Positions 9,083 to 17,746 of a stretch of DNA of 38,213 nucleotides are shown here, piece by piece. The position numbers and the translations under genes are program-made. Source of the DNA: a virus. How positions within the stretch are numbered: position 1 is the first letter of the stretch; each line of letters starts with the position of its first letter. Below the pieces are notes generated by a model, which ran no database searches, had not been told where the DNA came from, and worked only from the letters and a program-made list of their open reading frames with translations. The DNA lies in IMG/VR virus record IMGVR_UViG_3300028177_000012, positions 1 through 38,213 of that record. One strand, 5' to 3'.

Positions 9083-12000
9083 TTACCCTTCCAGAGCAAT
9101 TAGTCTTGTGTTTAATTCTTTAACTGCGTTTATGATTGCATATTGCAACTCACTAGTATCTAACATTCTAAAATCATCAACCTCAACGCTATCTATTTCA
9201 CCCTTACCTTGGCTTACTAACGAAGGAATAACAGTCTCAGCTTCTTGTGCAATTAACCCTACATAATCTACACCATCATTAGGAGCCCCATCAGCCTTAC
9301 CATTATATTTATAGTATTTAGGCTGAAGCTGTGCCAATTCTGTTAGCCCAGTTATATAATTATCCCCAATAGTTTTCACTCTACTATCAGATGCAGAAGC
9401 CCAAGACCCCCCACTTGGTTTAGCAGCTAATCCAGCTGCGATATACATACCATAAGCAGAACCAGAGCCATCGTTCCTAGCATCTGCATAGAATGATTGT
9501 ATATTACTGCTTGAATTTGGATTATTCGCAGCCCCATCTCTCGTAATACTTGAATAATGAGCTAAGCCCGTACCCGTTGTAGGTATAGATATTGATCTCA
9601 TTTCATTATAGAACTGCATATATCCTTCGCTAATATTTGCATTAGAAACTCTAAAGAATGCTCTATCACTTGTAATTTCTAAGCCTGGATAATCATTGCC
9701 CCCTGAAGAAAAAACATCATCATCAATTCTGCAAACTTGATTGTTGCTCCCATCATAAAACTTTATATTGTTATTGTCCCCGTCAATTATAATTCTCTTA
9801 CCAGTTGAAGAGGTTTGTATTTTAGAGCCAGTAATGACCCCAAGACCTTCACCGATAGCCGTTAACGATATATTAGCCACTCTTACATTCTGATAATAAC
9901 TCTCGGGTTCATTAATAATAAAAATCTTTACATACTCAGCATCTATTGGCATCTTACAATTATTTGTATAATAAGCACTCGACCCAGTAATACCAACTTC
10001 TGATGCCACATCCTGTTCATCTAAATTCCCCCCACCTCTCATTAAAGTCTGAGTAGCACTTGCTGGGAACAACACTCTATCAATATGAACCCATTTACTA
10101 GCATGGCTTGTTATGTACCCGCTAGCAACATAAAATAAAGTAATACCAGTAGCAGGAGACCCCTGCCCACCATCAGCATTCACAGCACTACTCCCAGTCT
10201 CGGAGATTCCATTCGATGTATAAAATCTTAATTGTATACCAAAATCTGTATCGGTACCAGTCTCGTGAGCAATGTCAAGCTTGAGTCTGTAAGTTTGAGA
10301 TGTATCTATTGGAATAAGTGGACTTGATAAATTACCACTCTGATTCCCAGAACCATAACTATCTTGATATCCGCCAACCTCAATACATCTATAAGTAGAA
10401 CCAGAAAAAGCATCGTTTTCCCATCTAAGTTCAGTCCTTGTAGAAGCCTTAGTCCATCCTTCGGCTTCCAAAGAAGCCGCAGTTGTAAAAAGGGCTGGAC
10501 TTGGTACTAAATTTGCGCCACCAGCCGTTAGTTTATTAGTCCTTATAGACCCTGCGCTTATCCTAGCCGCAGCTAATGTCCCCGCACTGATAGAATCAGC
10601 ATTAATAGCTACTGCATTAACTTGCCCTGCAATCAATGTCCCAGTGTATACATAGTTCGCCCCTATGTTAGTACTACTACTAGGAGTAACTTGCATATAA
10701 GCACTCAATGAAGAGGTCAGAGCATAACTTGACAATGCACTATTAGTTGCATAGGCTGTTAAATCTGGACTCCAATTGTTAGCTCTATATGGAACCGTGC
10801 CGCTTTCAGTCACGTTCCCCCAATTTATTGTACTACCAGACCCCATTTCTATATCACCTTTAACAGTAAGGGATGTCCCATTCCAGTAAAGATGATTGTT
10901 CTCAGTACCACTATTACTATTATCTATATATCTTCCTATTTTGAAAGTCCCATCAGAACTAATTTTAACTCGCTTCTCAGCTCCAGAGTATAATTCAATA
11001 GGAGTATTAAACATTCTAAGACCATTTGTATTATCTGCGGTTAAACCTTTAAATCCGTTAGTAATAGCTAATGTAATATCATTTCCAATGGCAATCCCAA
11101 ATTTATCACTACCACTATAGTCTACAAAACTAGACAGCTGTCCGACAGCAACCGTTGGCTTTAAGTCGTTCCAATTGCTACCTCCCGTACGAGCATATAT
11201 AGCCATAGTAGGTCCAGCATGATTCAATACAGTAGACGTACTCGTTAAGTCTATAAAGCCTTCACCGACAGATCCACCAACAGAACAAGCGGCGTCCCCT
11301 TCTACCCAAGCATTGGCTCCCGTACCGTCAAGATTCCTACTAGTTATGTTGTACCTATATCCACCAGTTATAGAAGATGGCGAAGAGCCACTTATTTTAA
11401 ATGTTTCCGTTTGAGCTACCCCACCAGGAGCAGTTTTCATAATGACGTATTTGCCAGTAATATTATTATGCTCAACATCAATAGTTGTAGCACCAGATGA
11501 TAAATCTGCAATTAATTTTGTAGTAGGGGCTACCATAATTCTACCGCCTATTGTAGCCAATACATCTTGAGCAACTAAAGTCTCTACATATAACTCTGAA
11601 GCATACAATGTTCTCCACATTCTATTGTAGTCACCCATATCAATACCAGCATTACCTAAGGGTAAAACGTCGGCACCAGCAGGTTCTAGAGTTATATCAC
11701 CCGAACTAATTATTCTTGGAGTAGTTAAGCTTGTGGCTACAGTAACCGCATTCGGTAGACCTATTGTAATGTTACCCGTTGATGCAGAAATATCAACTTC
11801 GTTAGATGTGCCAGTTGCGGAGAGGACTCCAGTATTGGCAACTGTGACGTCCCCAGTAGCTGAACTCACACTTATGCCAGAACCAGCCACATTAGAAATC
11901 ACCCCAGTGTTAGTAATTGTGATATCACCAGTTACAGAACTTACATGAACGCCAGTGCTTGCTATGTTAGAAGTTACACCTGTATTGTTAATAGTTACAG

Positions 12001-12532
12001 CCCCAGTGGCTCCACTGACACCGATTCCTGTCCCAGCCACATTGGAAGTAACTCCTGTATTATTAATAGTAAGAGTATCCGTTGCACTTACAACTGCGTT
12101 TATTGCCGTTCCGTCAACAACCGTTACAGTATTACCACCAATAACAGCTTGAGTTGTAGTCCCGTCAGAAAGCGTCCAAGTCGTATTTGCGGACGTGTCA
12201 TCTACGTACCCCTTGGTTGCTAGATGCTGACTTTCTGTTGGAGGCACTCCAAGTTGTTTAGCGCTAAAAGGAACAGTCCCATCAGACAATACTGCATTAT
12301 TAACCCCTGAACTACCAGAAAGGGTTATATTGGTTACATCTCCACCAGCTCCAGAACTCTTAGGATCTGTACTCATAGGAGTATAGTACTTTTTACCACC
12401 AACAAATTCAGACTTACGGAATCCAGCACCTTTGACAAATTCAGTAGATTGAGCCCCACGCACTGCCTTACCACGTTGTGGTTTTACTGCAGCTTGATGT
12501 CGTTGTCTTCTCGTTTGTTTATCGCTTGGCAC
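9083..12532 (-). CDS. Long tail fibre with C-terminal peptidase S74 chaperone, 1149 aa
   Basis: The protein begins at GTG 12532, which shares bases with the TAG of the nozzle-like gene (TAGTG) behind an AAGG site. A basic start is followed by LATKGYVDD, frequent in fibre stems, then about four 25-residue repeats headed by NTGV. A long beta-rich, Ser/Thr/Gly-rich shaft follows. The last ~102 residues are an S74 intramolecular chaperone: SDSRVK with the expected Ser1048/Lys1053 self-cleavage pair, then YVGLIAQEAE, and a final helix ending LNTRLIALEG. In known S74 proteins this domain drives trimerisation and then cuts itself off. The size and gene position next to the nozzle suggest a main receptor-binding fibre, an inference. 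Confidence 0.85.
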   Translation of the reverse strand: MPSDKQTRRQRHQAAVKPQRGKAVRGAQSTEFVKGAGFRKSEFVGGKKYYTPMSTDPKSSGAGGDVTNITLSGSSGVNNAVLSDGTVPFSAKQLGVPPTESQHLATKGYVDDTSANTTWTLSDGTTTQAVIGGNTVTVVDGTAINAVVSATDTLTINNTGVTSNVAGTGIGVSGATGAVTINNTGVTSNIASTGVHVSSVTGDITITNTGVISNVAGSGISVSSATGDVTVANTGVLSATGTSNEVDISASTGNITIGLPNAVTVATSLTTPRIISSGDITLEPAGADVLPLGNAGIDMGDYNRMWRTLYASELYVETLVAQDVLATIGGRIMVAPTTKLIADLSSGATTIDVEHNNITGKYVIMKTAPGGVAQTETFKISGSSPSSITGGYRYNITSRNLDGTGANAWVEGDAACSVGGSVGEGFIDLTSTSTVLNHAGPTMAIYARTGGSNWNDLKPTVAVGQLSSFVDYSGSDKFGIAIGNDITLAITNGFKGLTADNTNGLRMFNTPIELYSGAEKRVKISSDGTFKIGRYIDNSNSGTENNHLYWNGTSLTVKGDIEMGSGSTINWGNVTESGTVPYRANNWSPDLTAYATNSALSSYALTSSLSAYMQVTPSSSTNIGANYVYTGTLIAGQVNAVAINADSISAGTLAAARISAGSIRTNKLTAGGANLVPSPALFTTAASLEAEGWTKASTRTELRWENDAFSGSTYRCIEVGGYQDSYGSGNQSGNLSSPLIPIDTSQTYRLKLDIAHETGTDTDFGIQLRFYTSNGISETGSSAVNADGGQGSPATGITLFYVASGYITSHASKWVHIDRVLFPASATQTLMRGGGNLDEQDVASEVGITGSSAYYTNNCKMPIDAEYVKIFIINEPESYYQNVRVANISLTAIGEGLGVITGSKIQTSSTGKRIIIDGDNNNIKFYDGSNNQVCRIDDDVFSSGGNDYPGLEITSDRAFFRVSNANISEGYMQFYNEMRSISIPTTGTGLAHYSSITRDGAANNPNSSSNIQSFYADARNDGSGSAYGMYIAAGLAAKPSGGSWASASDSRVKTIGDNYITGLTELAQLQPKYYKYNGKADGAPNDGVDYVGLIAQEAETVIPSLVSQGKGEIDSVEVDDFRMLDTSELQYAIINAVKELNTRLIALEG
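11751..12066 (-). repeat. 75-bp in-frame tandem repeat (about four units) in the long fibre
   Basis: The complement of the NTGV codons recurs at 11826, 11901, 11976 and 12051, exactly 75 bases apart, giving 25-residue units of the form NTGV-x-SN-[VI]-A-x-[TS]-G-[IV]-x-VS. The fourth unit in reading order is divergent (NTGVLSATGTSNEV). Amino acids are better conserved than bases, so this is a structural shaft repeat and not a very recent slippage product. Confidence 0.8.
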
Positions 12533-15180
12533 TATTTTAGAACCTTATCTCTGTAGACGACGTTGATATCATTTATTTCAAAATCTTTGTCTGTCAAGCC
12601 ATATAGACGTACCTGAAAGGAATATACATTATTAGCTTGGCTTGAAGTAGCTGGTTTTAAAACTATTGTATTCCAATTAACAGCTACGGAATCAGCGGAT
12701 AGCAATGCAGTATTAAAATCATAATCTGTCGTTCCACCATTTGTTCTAAATTTAATAGCTGGAACAGTGCCGTCATCTGGGACCTTATATGTTAAATAAA
12801 CATTCTTAACCATCTTCCGTCTAGCTGGATCTTTAAAGTCTTGATCTCTTGTTTGAATATCTATATAAACATCAGAAGTTGCGGCATCCCATTTTCGCTC
12901 AGTTACATCTGTACTCCAATTACCGTCTTCCCCATCATACCAAGAGAGGACACCTGCGTTGCTACTTATTAAATTCGTCATATCCTGTGTGAAAAGATTC
13001 CCAGCGCTAGCTCCAGTTAAATAAGTAAACCCACCAGATCTAACTGAATAAGTGTATCCCTTTGATGCATTATCTGCATCTCCAACAATAAATATGCTCC
13101 TATCAAGAGGTGCGTACCCAATTAACGGCTTAACGCCAATAGTACTATTCCAATTTTCTGGGTCTATTTTTTTATCAATCAATGGAAGGGTTTCTTTACC
13201 ATCAAACAAAAACAATCCAAACTTATTTACCCAAGCTATACCTTCGTCCGTTTCACAAACAGCGCCCTGTCCCCATACTCCTCTAAATTTAGCTGTATCC
13301 TCAAGGTACTCTATTTCTTGAGTGCAATTTATTAGATACATAGTTCTTTCTTTGAACTGCAAAAGCATATCCCCAAAGCTTGCCAGAGCAGTTATAGACT
13401 CACCGTCGTTGATAGCTACGTCAACATACCCATTTTCTGTATATATATCAGGCATATTGGGTTCTGATTTATATATTCTGTCTGAATAGACTGTGGCTCT
13501 ATCTACTGAATTAGTTATTTGAACATTACCCACGTAGGATCTTCTATTCATTACTGCAGCAGAGCCAAACTTCATTTTCTTTAATTTCTCTTCTTCGTTA
13601 TATCCTGCTTTCGTAGAAAAAGTCTCTAGAACGGGGGGATCCATTATTTGTAAAAAATTTGTATGCCCAGAGTTATAAGGGGTTTCGTACCCAGTGGTAG
13701 CAGCTCCCCAGGCTTCCCAAGTCTCACCACCTACTTTTTTTATCCCTCGTTCAAGATCTACTTCCATTAATAATTTTTTATCTGTATCTAAAGGATTATT
13801 ATCAAGGTCGTATTCTACATAATATATATTTGCGCCAGTTATTCTGTTATTAGTCCCAATTTTACCACTCTCTAATCCGTGTAATCTAAATTGAAGAATT
13901 TTATTCTCTACTTCAAACGCTGAACCTTGACCTGTATATTCAAATGTCCCGCTTTCTTGTGTTTTATCATATATAAATGATTGGAAAAATTTATATTTTC
14001 CGTTCCAAAGCCCCCTTGAGGTTTCGCCGATTTGTAAATTATCTAAGTAAAACACGGTATCTGTATTAGAATTATCATCATAGTGAACATCAATTCTAAA
14101 GAAATCTAGACCTGAAGCGTTTGGGCTACCCTCCGTATCATCGTGCTGACCTTGGGTTAATTCTAGAGTAGTCCACGAATCAGCGTCAATTTGGTCAGAC
14201 CCAATATTGTAAACATAGCAATCATTGCTAGTCCCCGATAGATTAATAGAGGTCCCCACTCTAATTGTTACAGCTGAATTCTGTAGATGATTTTTTACTG
14301 CATTTGTAAAATAGACACTAATGAATGCGCTCTTTTCTTCATAAGACTTTTGAGCTGCAAATTTGATTCTAACGTTTTGATAATCTCCGCTAGAGTTACT
14401 TTTAGTAACTTTTAACAATTCACCTTCTTCTGCACTTATCCCGTCTGCAGATGATAAAGGATAGGTAGTATTATTATCGTAAACGCTTTGACTGCTAATA
14501 TATGTCTGGTAATTCCCTGAATAATAATAAAGGTTTGTTATATTAGTATCACTGGTATCGCTCTTATTAAAATTAAACCAATCTTCTTTTGTCCCTGTTT
14601 TTTGCTGCACGATAAGGCATAAAGCATCATTAATCGTTACAGGATTAGCAGGGGTAGCGGGATCTTTAGTAAGAGAACCTGCCGTAGGTGAATCTATATA
14701 AGAATTTTTTATTGTAAACTCATTCGCTTCTGCTTGACCAAAATAATCAACATCTGTAACTCCAATGAATTTAGTATCAGAAGCGAATGCTCCATCGGAA
14801 AGCCTAATATTGCCATCAATCGTAAAAAAGCATGGAGTATAAGCACTCCCACTTAGAATAGACGCAAAATGAGAATCTGCAATAGACCTTCTCCAAAGGA
14901 TACTGTTTTGATACATCAGTTGATATTCCGTATTGCCTATCGCATGAGAAGTATTAAAATCAGAATTATAATGAAACATACCTGACCCTATAGTTATTGC
15001 AGCGGCATCAGCGTTTCTTGCAGCAACAGTGGAGATGCGTTTGCCAATCCTAATCCGACCAGGTTGGTCAATTTTTACATTGGTTGCAGCGGCTAATTCA
15101 TTCTCTGCAATATCCCTAGCGTCTGCGTAGTCATTTAGACCACCGTCGAATGGATTAATCTCTATACTTTTTTTCGGCAT
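12532..15180 (-). CDS. Putative tail nozzle / tubular protein, 882 aa
   Basis: The start (INPFDGGLNDYADARDIAENE, then LAAATNVKIDQPGRIRIGKR) has the layout of podoviral tail tubular B or stabilisation proteins: a GG-L-N-D turn, an N-V-x-V strand, then G-R-I-R. The middle has propeller-like repeats (ALASFGDMLLQFKERTMYLI, then GVWGQGAVCETDEGIAWVNK, then FGLFLFDGKE). The carboxyl third is beta-rich (residues ~790-882). In such phages this protein forms the distal tail tube or nozzle on the neck. ATG 15180 lies inside the end of the 55-residue gene. The family assignment rests on pattern recognition, not alignment; an adhesin or tail-hub protein is the alternative. Confidence 0.6.
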   Translation of the reverse strand: MPKKSIEINPFDGGLNDYADARDIAENELAAATNVKIDQPGRIRIGKRISTVAARNADAAAITIGSGMFHYNSDFNTSHAIGNTEYQLMYQNSILWRRSIADSHFASILSGSAYTPCFFTIDGNIRLSDGAFASDTKFIGVTDVDYFGQAEANEFTIKNSYIDSPTAGSLTKDPATPANPVTINDALCLIVQQKTGTKEDWFNFNKSDTSDTNITNLYYYSGNYQTYISSQSVYDNNTTYPLSSADGISAEEGELLKVTKSNSSGDYQNVRIKFAAQKSYEEKSAFISVYFTNAVKNHLQNSAVTIRVGTSINLSGTSNDCYVYNIGSDQIDADSWTTLELTQGQHDDTEGSPNASGLDFFRIDVHYDDNSNTDTVFYLDNLQIGETSRGLWNGKYKFFQSFIYDKTQESGTFEYTGQGSAFEVENKILQFRLHGLESGKIGTNNRITGANIYYVEYDLDNNPLDTDKKLLMEVDLERGIKKVGGETWEAWGAATTGYETPYNSGHTNFLQIMDPPVLETFSTKAGYNEEEKLKKMKFGSAAVMNRRSYVGNVQITNSVDRATVYSDRIYKSEPNMPDIYTENGYVDVAINDGESITALASFGDMLLQFKERTMYLINCTQEIEYLEDTAKFRGVWGQGAVCETDEGIAWVNKFGLFLFDGKETLPLIDKKIDPENWNSTIGVKPLIGYAPLDRSIFIVGDADNASKGYTYSVRSGGFTYLTGASAGNLFTQDMTNLISSNAGVLSWYDGEDGNWSTDVTERKWDAATSDVYIDIQTRDQDFKDPARRKMVKNVYLTYKVPDDGTVPAIKFRTNGGTTDYDFNTALLSADSVAVNWNTIVLKPATSSQANNVYSFQVRLYGLTDKDFEINDINVVYRDKVLK

Positions 15181-15322
15181 CTCGCTTTTCTTTCCTTATC
15201 CTTTTTTTAAACTTAGGCTTTTGCTTCCCTTTAAGAATGTCAGTTTGTAGCCACTTAGGTTGGCGCTGCAGCCAATCCCAATCAACAATACCTTCGGATT
15301 CTTCGGGTTCTTCAAAAGCCAT
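15155..15322 (-). CDS. Small basic Trp-containing protein, 55 aa
   Basis: ATG 15322 overlaps the last codons of the metallophosphoesterase gene, and the TAA at 15155 lies inside the next gene, so this frame fills the space between two certain genes by overlap at both ends. The product has an acidic start (AFEEPEESEG), a Trp-rich core (VDWDWLQRQPKWLQ) and a very basic tail (KGKQKPKFKKRIRKEKR). No family is recognised. Continuous overlap and the contrast of acidic and basic halves make a real gene likely. DNA binding or a small tail-assembly role are guesses. Confidence 0.65.
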   Translation of the reverse strand: MAFEEPEESEGIVDWDWLQRQPKWLQTDILKGKQKPKFKKRIRKEKRDAEKKYRD

Positions 15323-16091
15323 CTAATTTCTTGCCCCACAATGATGTAACTCCTTTTACTATTTCAACAACTTCAACTTTGAAGTTCCCACCTTTAAAAA
15401 AGTCTACAATTCCAAAAGCATGATTCCAATTGTGCAATCGTCCCTTTAGCCACTTGTTTTCCTTTGGACTCATATCCTTAAGGCATCCCATAGACCATGC
15501 GCCAATCGTTCCACTGTCAAGCTTAGTAATTGAATGCCGCTGAATGTCATGAGTATGACCATAGATAAGATTACTGCCATAAGCCTCAAGATGTTTTTTG
15601 GCATGGTACGTTGTTGCGTACGCTCCGTGTATAAAGTTAACCTTGCCAATTTTAAGGGGTTCATTATACTCATAATACTTATATCCTCTTTCTTTCCATC
15701 TACACGCTTTTTTAAAAGAATATTCTTTCTTCATATATGGATATCGTTCGCAAAATCCATAGGTTAACCATTCATCGTGATTCCCTGCTAAGATATGTCG
15801 GTCTTTGCAGTCAATTTTATCTAACACTTTATCAAATTGATCAATGCCTTCATTGACTTCTTTAATTTCTTTATCAATAAGCGGCAACTGATATTCTAGG
15901 GGCGGTTGCTTTTTGCCTTTCCATTGCCAGGCTGAAACACTTTTCCACTCGCCTATGTCTCCAAGGTTGATAAATATATCAGGTTTAATTATTTCCAACG
16001 CTTGAAGCGTTACATTCACAGCAGACTGGTCATGAACTGGGAAATGTTGGTCAGGGATTACTACTGCTCGCTTAACTATAAAAACACACAC
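15312..16091 (-). CDS. Calcineurin-like metallophosphoesterase, 259 aa
   Basis: All five metal-binding blocks of the calcineurin-like phosphoesterase superfamily are present in order: D14-x-H16 (VVIPDQHFPVHD), G44-D45 (NLGDIGEW), G103-N104-H105-D106 (LAGNHDEW), H155 (FIHGAY) and G178-H179-T180-H181 (YGHTHD). The enzyme is therefore probably an active two-metal phosphodiesterase or phosphatase; the substrate cannot be told from sequence. The frame opens after the endolysin stop with GTG 16091, immediately behind AGAAG, an unusually tight spacing, so the start is uncertain. It sits between endolysin and tail genes. Phage homologues are often placed in nucleic-acid modules, so this location is unusual. 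Confidence 0.9.
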   Translation of the reverse strand: MCVFIVKRAVVIPDQHFPVHDQSAVNVTLQALEIIKPDIFINLGDIGEWKSVSAWQWKGKKQPPLEYQLPLIDKEIKEVNEGIDQFDKVLDKIDCKDRHILAGNHDEWLTYGFCERYPYMKKEYSFKKACRWKERGYKYYEYNEPLKIGKVNFIHGAYATTYHAKKHLEAYGSNLIYGHTHDIQRHSITKLDSGTIGAWSMGCLKDMSPKENKWLKGRLHNWNHAFGIVDFFKGGNFKVEVVEIVKGVTSLWGKKLDGF

Positions 16092-16103
16092 CTTCTGTAA
16101 AAC

Positions 16104-16574
16104 TCATGTATCCATTGCCCTTCTGATCCATCCAACGATAAAAGCCTCTAAACTAGGTTTACGTTTAATTAAGTTTACATAAAACAAGATTCTAAAGACC
16201 TTAAGTCGTGATGCATCTATTTTTTTAGCAGCTGCAATAGTATTTTTACCAATCAATCCATCTACTACTAAGCCACAGTTTTTAGAATTACACGCTTTTT
16301 GAAGTATCTTAACTGCTCTTCTTTGTCCCATATTGACAACCATGTCAAAAAACGTCGCCCGAAGACTATGATGCACATAGGGTGCCTTTGACGGGATCCA
16401 ATACTTATCATAGTATATTTCCTCGGCTCTTTTCTTCGTAAGAGATTTTATATCCTCATTAGGATGACTTCTCTTAGCTATGCCGTACTTCGTTTCGCCG
16501 CCTGGATCCTTTGAGTGGTCGACATACCCACCCTCCCTGCGAATTATATCCCTTACTATTTCTTTAAAGACCAT
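16104..16574 (-). CDS. Endolysin, GH108 muramidase with peptidoglycan-binding domain, 156 aa
   Basis: The amino end contains the GH108 signature: Glu14 in RREGGYV, followed by KDPGGETKYGI at about 22-32. In this family the EGGY glutamate is catalytic and cuts the N-acetylmuramic acid-N-acetylglucosamine bond. From about residue 70 the protein fits the usual partner peptidoglycan-binding domain (FFDMVVNMGQRRAVKILQKA, then VDGLIGKNTIAAA). At 156 residues it is slightly shorter than typical two-domain members but appears complete. No signal peptide or anchor is seen, so export would need a holin. ATG 16574 lies within the end of the preceding holin-like gene. Confidence 0.9.
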   Translation of the reverse strand: MVFKEIVRDIIRREGGYVDHSKDPGGETKYGIAKRSHPNEDIKSLTKKRAEEIYYDKYWIPSKAPYVHHSLRATFFDMVVNMGQRRAVKILQKACNSKNCGLVVDGLIGKNTIAAAKKIDASRLKVFRILFYVNLIKRKPSLEAFIVGWIRRAMDT

Positions 16575-16795
16575 GAGTCTGCAATCGCTTGAGCCACATC
16601 AACGACCTCATCCAGTATCTTTTTTTGCTCATCCTTAGTTATCTTTTTATCTTTATATGAATCTTGTACTACTTCAGCCAGCTCTCTTATCTCCTTTAAA
16701 ACATTTTTATATTTTACTGAGACTACAGCAACCGCACTCCCAAGGATTGCGACTATAGCACCTAAAACCATTTCAAGATTAATTGCTTCTAACAT
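16556..16795 (-). CDS. Putative holin, single membrane segment, 79 aa
   Basis: A short amino end (LEAINLEM) leads into one hydrophobic segment at about residues 9-28 (VLGAIVAILGSAVAVVSVKY), then a charged helix to the end (KNVLKEIRELAEVVQDSYKD). It lies directly upstream of the endolysin, overlapping it by 19 bases, the classic holin position. The architecture resembles small single-span holins with a cytoplasmic helix, of LL-H type by recollection. ATG 16795 lies inside the upstream gene. The neighbouring 91-residue membrane protein is an equally possible holin or a regulator of it. Confidence 0.6.
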   Translation of the reverse strand: MLEAINLEMVLGAIVAILGSAVAVVSVKYKNVLKEIRELAEVVQDSYKDKKITKDEQKKILDEVVDVAQAIADSWSLKK

Positions 16796-17054
16796 TTAAT
16801 TTCTCCATTTTTTGATCTATTTGATCTAACTTTTTTTCTATCCGATTAAAGCCTTCTGCTATCTTTGTTTCTAAAACAGTTACTCTGATATCAATCGAAT
16901 TAAGCTGATCTTCATTTTTTTCAACACTAGCCGACAGGGGAATTATCATATAGCCAAGAACTAACATGACTATAGTCCAAATAACTCCCCAGCCAACTCC
17001 ACGAATCGTGTGTTCACCAGCAGTAAGTTCTTTTTGAACTTTGCCAGCGGACAC
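16779..17054 (-). CDS. Membrane-anchored coiled-coil protein, 91 aa (lysis module)
   Basis: GTG 17054 shares its G with the TAG of the preceding gene. One clear membrane segment lies at about residues 20-41 (GWGVIWTIVMLVLGYMIIPL), followed by a heptad coiled coil (IDIRVTVLETKIAEGFNRIE, then KKLDQIDQKMEKL). This resembles phage membrane-plus-coil proteins annotated as holin-like or haemolysin XhlA-like. There is no lipobox cysteine, so it is not an obvious outer-membrane spanin. It may act with the 79-residue holin candidate; that partnership is inference. Confidence 0.55.
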   Translation of the reverse strand: MSAGKVQKELTAGEHTIRGVGWGVIWTIVMLVLGYMIIPLSASVEKNEDQLNSIDIRVTVLETKIAEGFNRIEKKLDQIDQKMEKLNVRSN

Positions 17055-17242
17055 TATTTTTTAACCTTCTTCGTGTCTTTTTCTGCTTCAGCTGTAACTG
17101 CTTCTTCTTCTCTCATCAGCATTTGAGTCATTTCTATCGCACCTTCAAGCTTAGTCTTCATAGTAGCTGATTGCAAAGCTTGCTCGGCTACTTCTTTATA
17201 CTGCTTGGTTAGGTCTTCTAGTTTCTCTTTCAGATCAGGCAT
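17054..17242 (-). CDS. Small soluble coiled-coil protein, 62 aa
   Basis: ATG 17242 follows a strong GGAGG site. The product is nearly all charged helix (LKEKLEDLTKQYKEVAEQAL) with a Lys-rich tail (EKDTKKVKK) and no hydrophobic segment. It ends in TAGTG coupling with the next membrane protein. It looks like a coiled-coil partner of the anchored coiled-coil proteins on either side, which is inference. No family is recognised. Confidence 0.55.
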   Translation of the reverse strand: MPDLKEKLEDLTKQYKEVAEQALQSATMKTKLEGAIEMTQMLMREEEAVTAEAEKDTKKVKK

Positions 17243-17255
17243 TTTGCCTCCTTAT

Positions 17256-17540
17256 TTATCGTTTTTTCAAGCCCATTTTCTGCAACAGGCTTTTGTTTTC
17301 TTCTACTAACGCTTCGTTATGGTGTTCAAGCTCTTCTAAATGCTGTTTTTCCATTTCGTGCATTTTAGAAGTTAACACCACCAATTCTTCGTGCATATCT
17401 CCAACTGTTCTATCCATACTTGCAAACTTCATTTGCACTTGGTAGTATGTAGCAATCATCATTGAAATTCCAATCATAGCCTTTATTAAGAATGCTATTG
17501 ATATGTGTACCTGACTATCTGCACTAATCCCTTTTGTCAT
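17256..17540 (-). CDS. Membrane-anchored coiled-coil protein, 94 aa
   Basis: A membrane segment lies at about residues 13-34 (ISIAFLIKAMIGISMMIATY). A long Glu/His/Met-rich coiled coil follows (MHEELVVLTSKMHEMEKQHL, then EELEHHNEALVEENKSLLQK), ending in a basic tail. ATG 17540 overlaps the end of the 58-residue gene by 17 bases. The single span plus long coil could be an inner-membrane spanin, a holin-like protein or a pinholin partner; no outer-membrane lipoprotein partner is visible, so the spanin reading is weak. Confidence 0.55.
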   Translation of the reverse strand: MTKGISADSQVHISIAFLIKAMIGISMMIATYYQVQMKFASMDRTVGDMHEELVVLTSKMHEMEKQHLEELEHHNEALVEENKSLLQKMGLKKR

Positions 17541-17700
17541 CCTGAACCTCTGGCACTGGTATTCCTAATTTCTTTTCCCATTTATTAATAGTTGGTTCAA
17601 GTGTTCCTCTTGCATCCGCAGGCTTGGCATCTTTCATTAAAAGAGATACTGAAAGTCCTGCGAAAAGACCGATTACGAAGTATGCTATTGGTTTAAACAT
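17524..17700 (-). CDS. Small membrane protein, 58 aa
   Basis: ATG 17700 opens a 58-codon frame ending in TAG at 17524, inside the start of the next gene. Residues ~4-21 are a hydrophobic, Gly-containing span (PIAYFVIGLFAGLSVSLL), followed by a polar tail that includes WEKKLGIPVPEV. It fills the only gap between the fibre genes and the lysis genes. The ribosome-binding site is weak, but a 12-codon frame starting at the upstream fibre stop ends 8 bases inside its start and could couple translation. A fifth small lysis-module protein is the simplest reading; function unknown. Confidence 0.6.
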   Translation of the reverse strand: MFKPIAYFVIGLFAGLSVSLLMKDAKPADARGTLEPTINKWEKKLGIPVPEVQDDKRD

Positions 17701-17725
17701 TGCGTAGTATTGTACTCACTTGGTG

Positions 17726-17746
17726 CATTATGCGTTCTCCAATGCT
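17726..17746. repeat. 21-bp direct repeat, copy 1 (3' end of the 461-aa fibre)
   Basis: This 21-base sequence, beginning cattatgcgttctcc, is identical to 19111-19131, the 3' end of the neighbouring fibre gene. It encodes the shared C-terminal ALENA and the TAATG stop-start junction. Here the ATG opens only a 12-codon frame. Confidence 0.9.
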
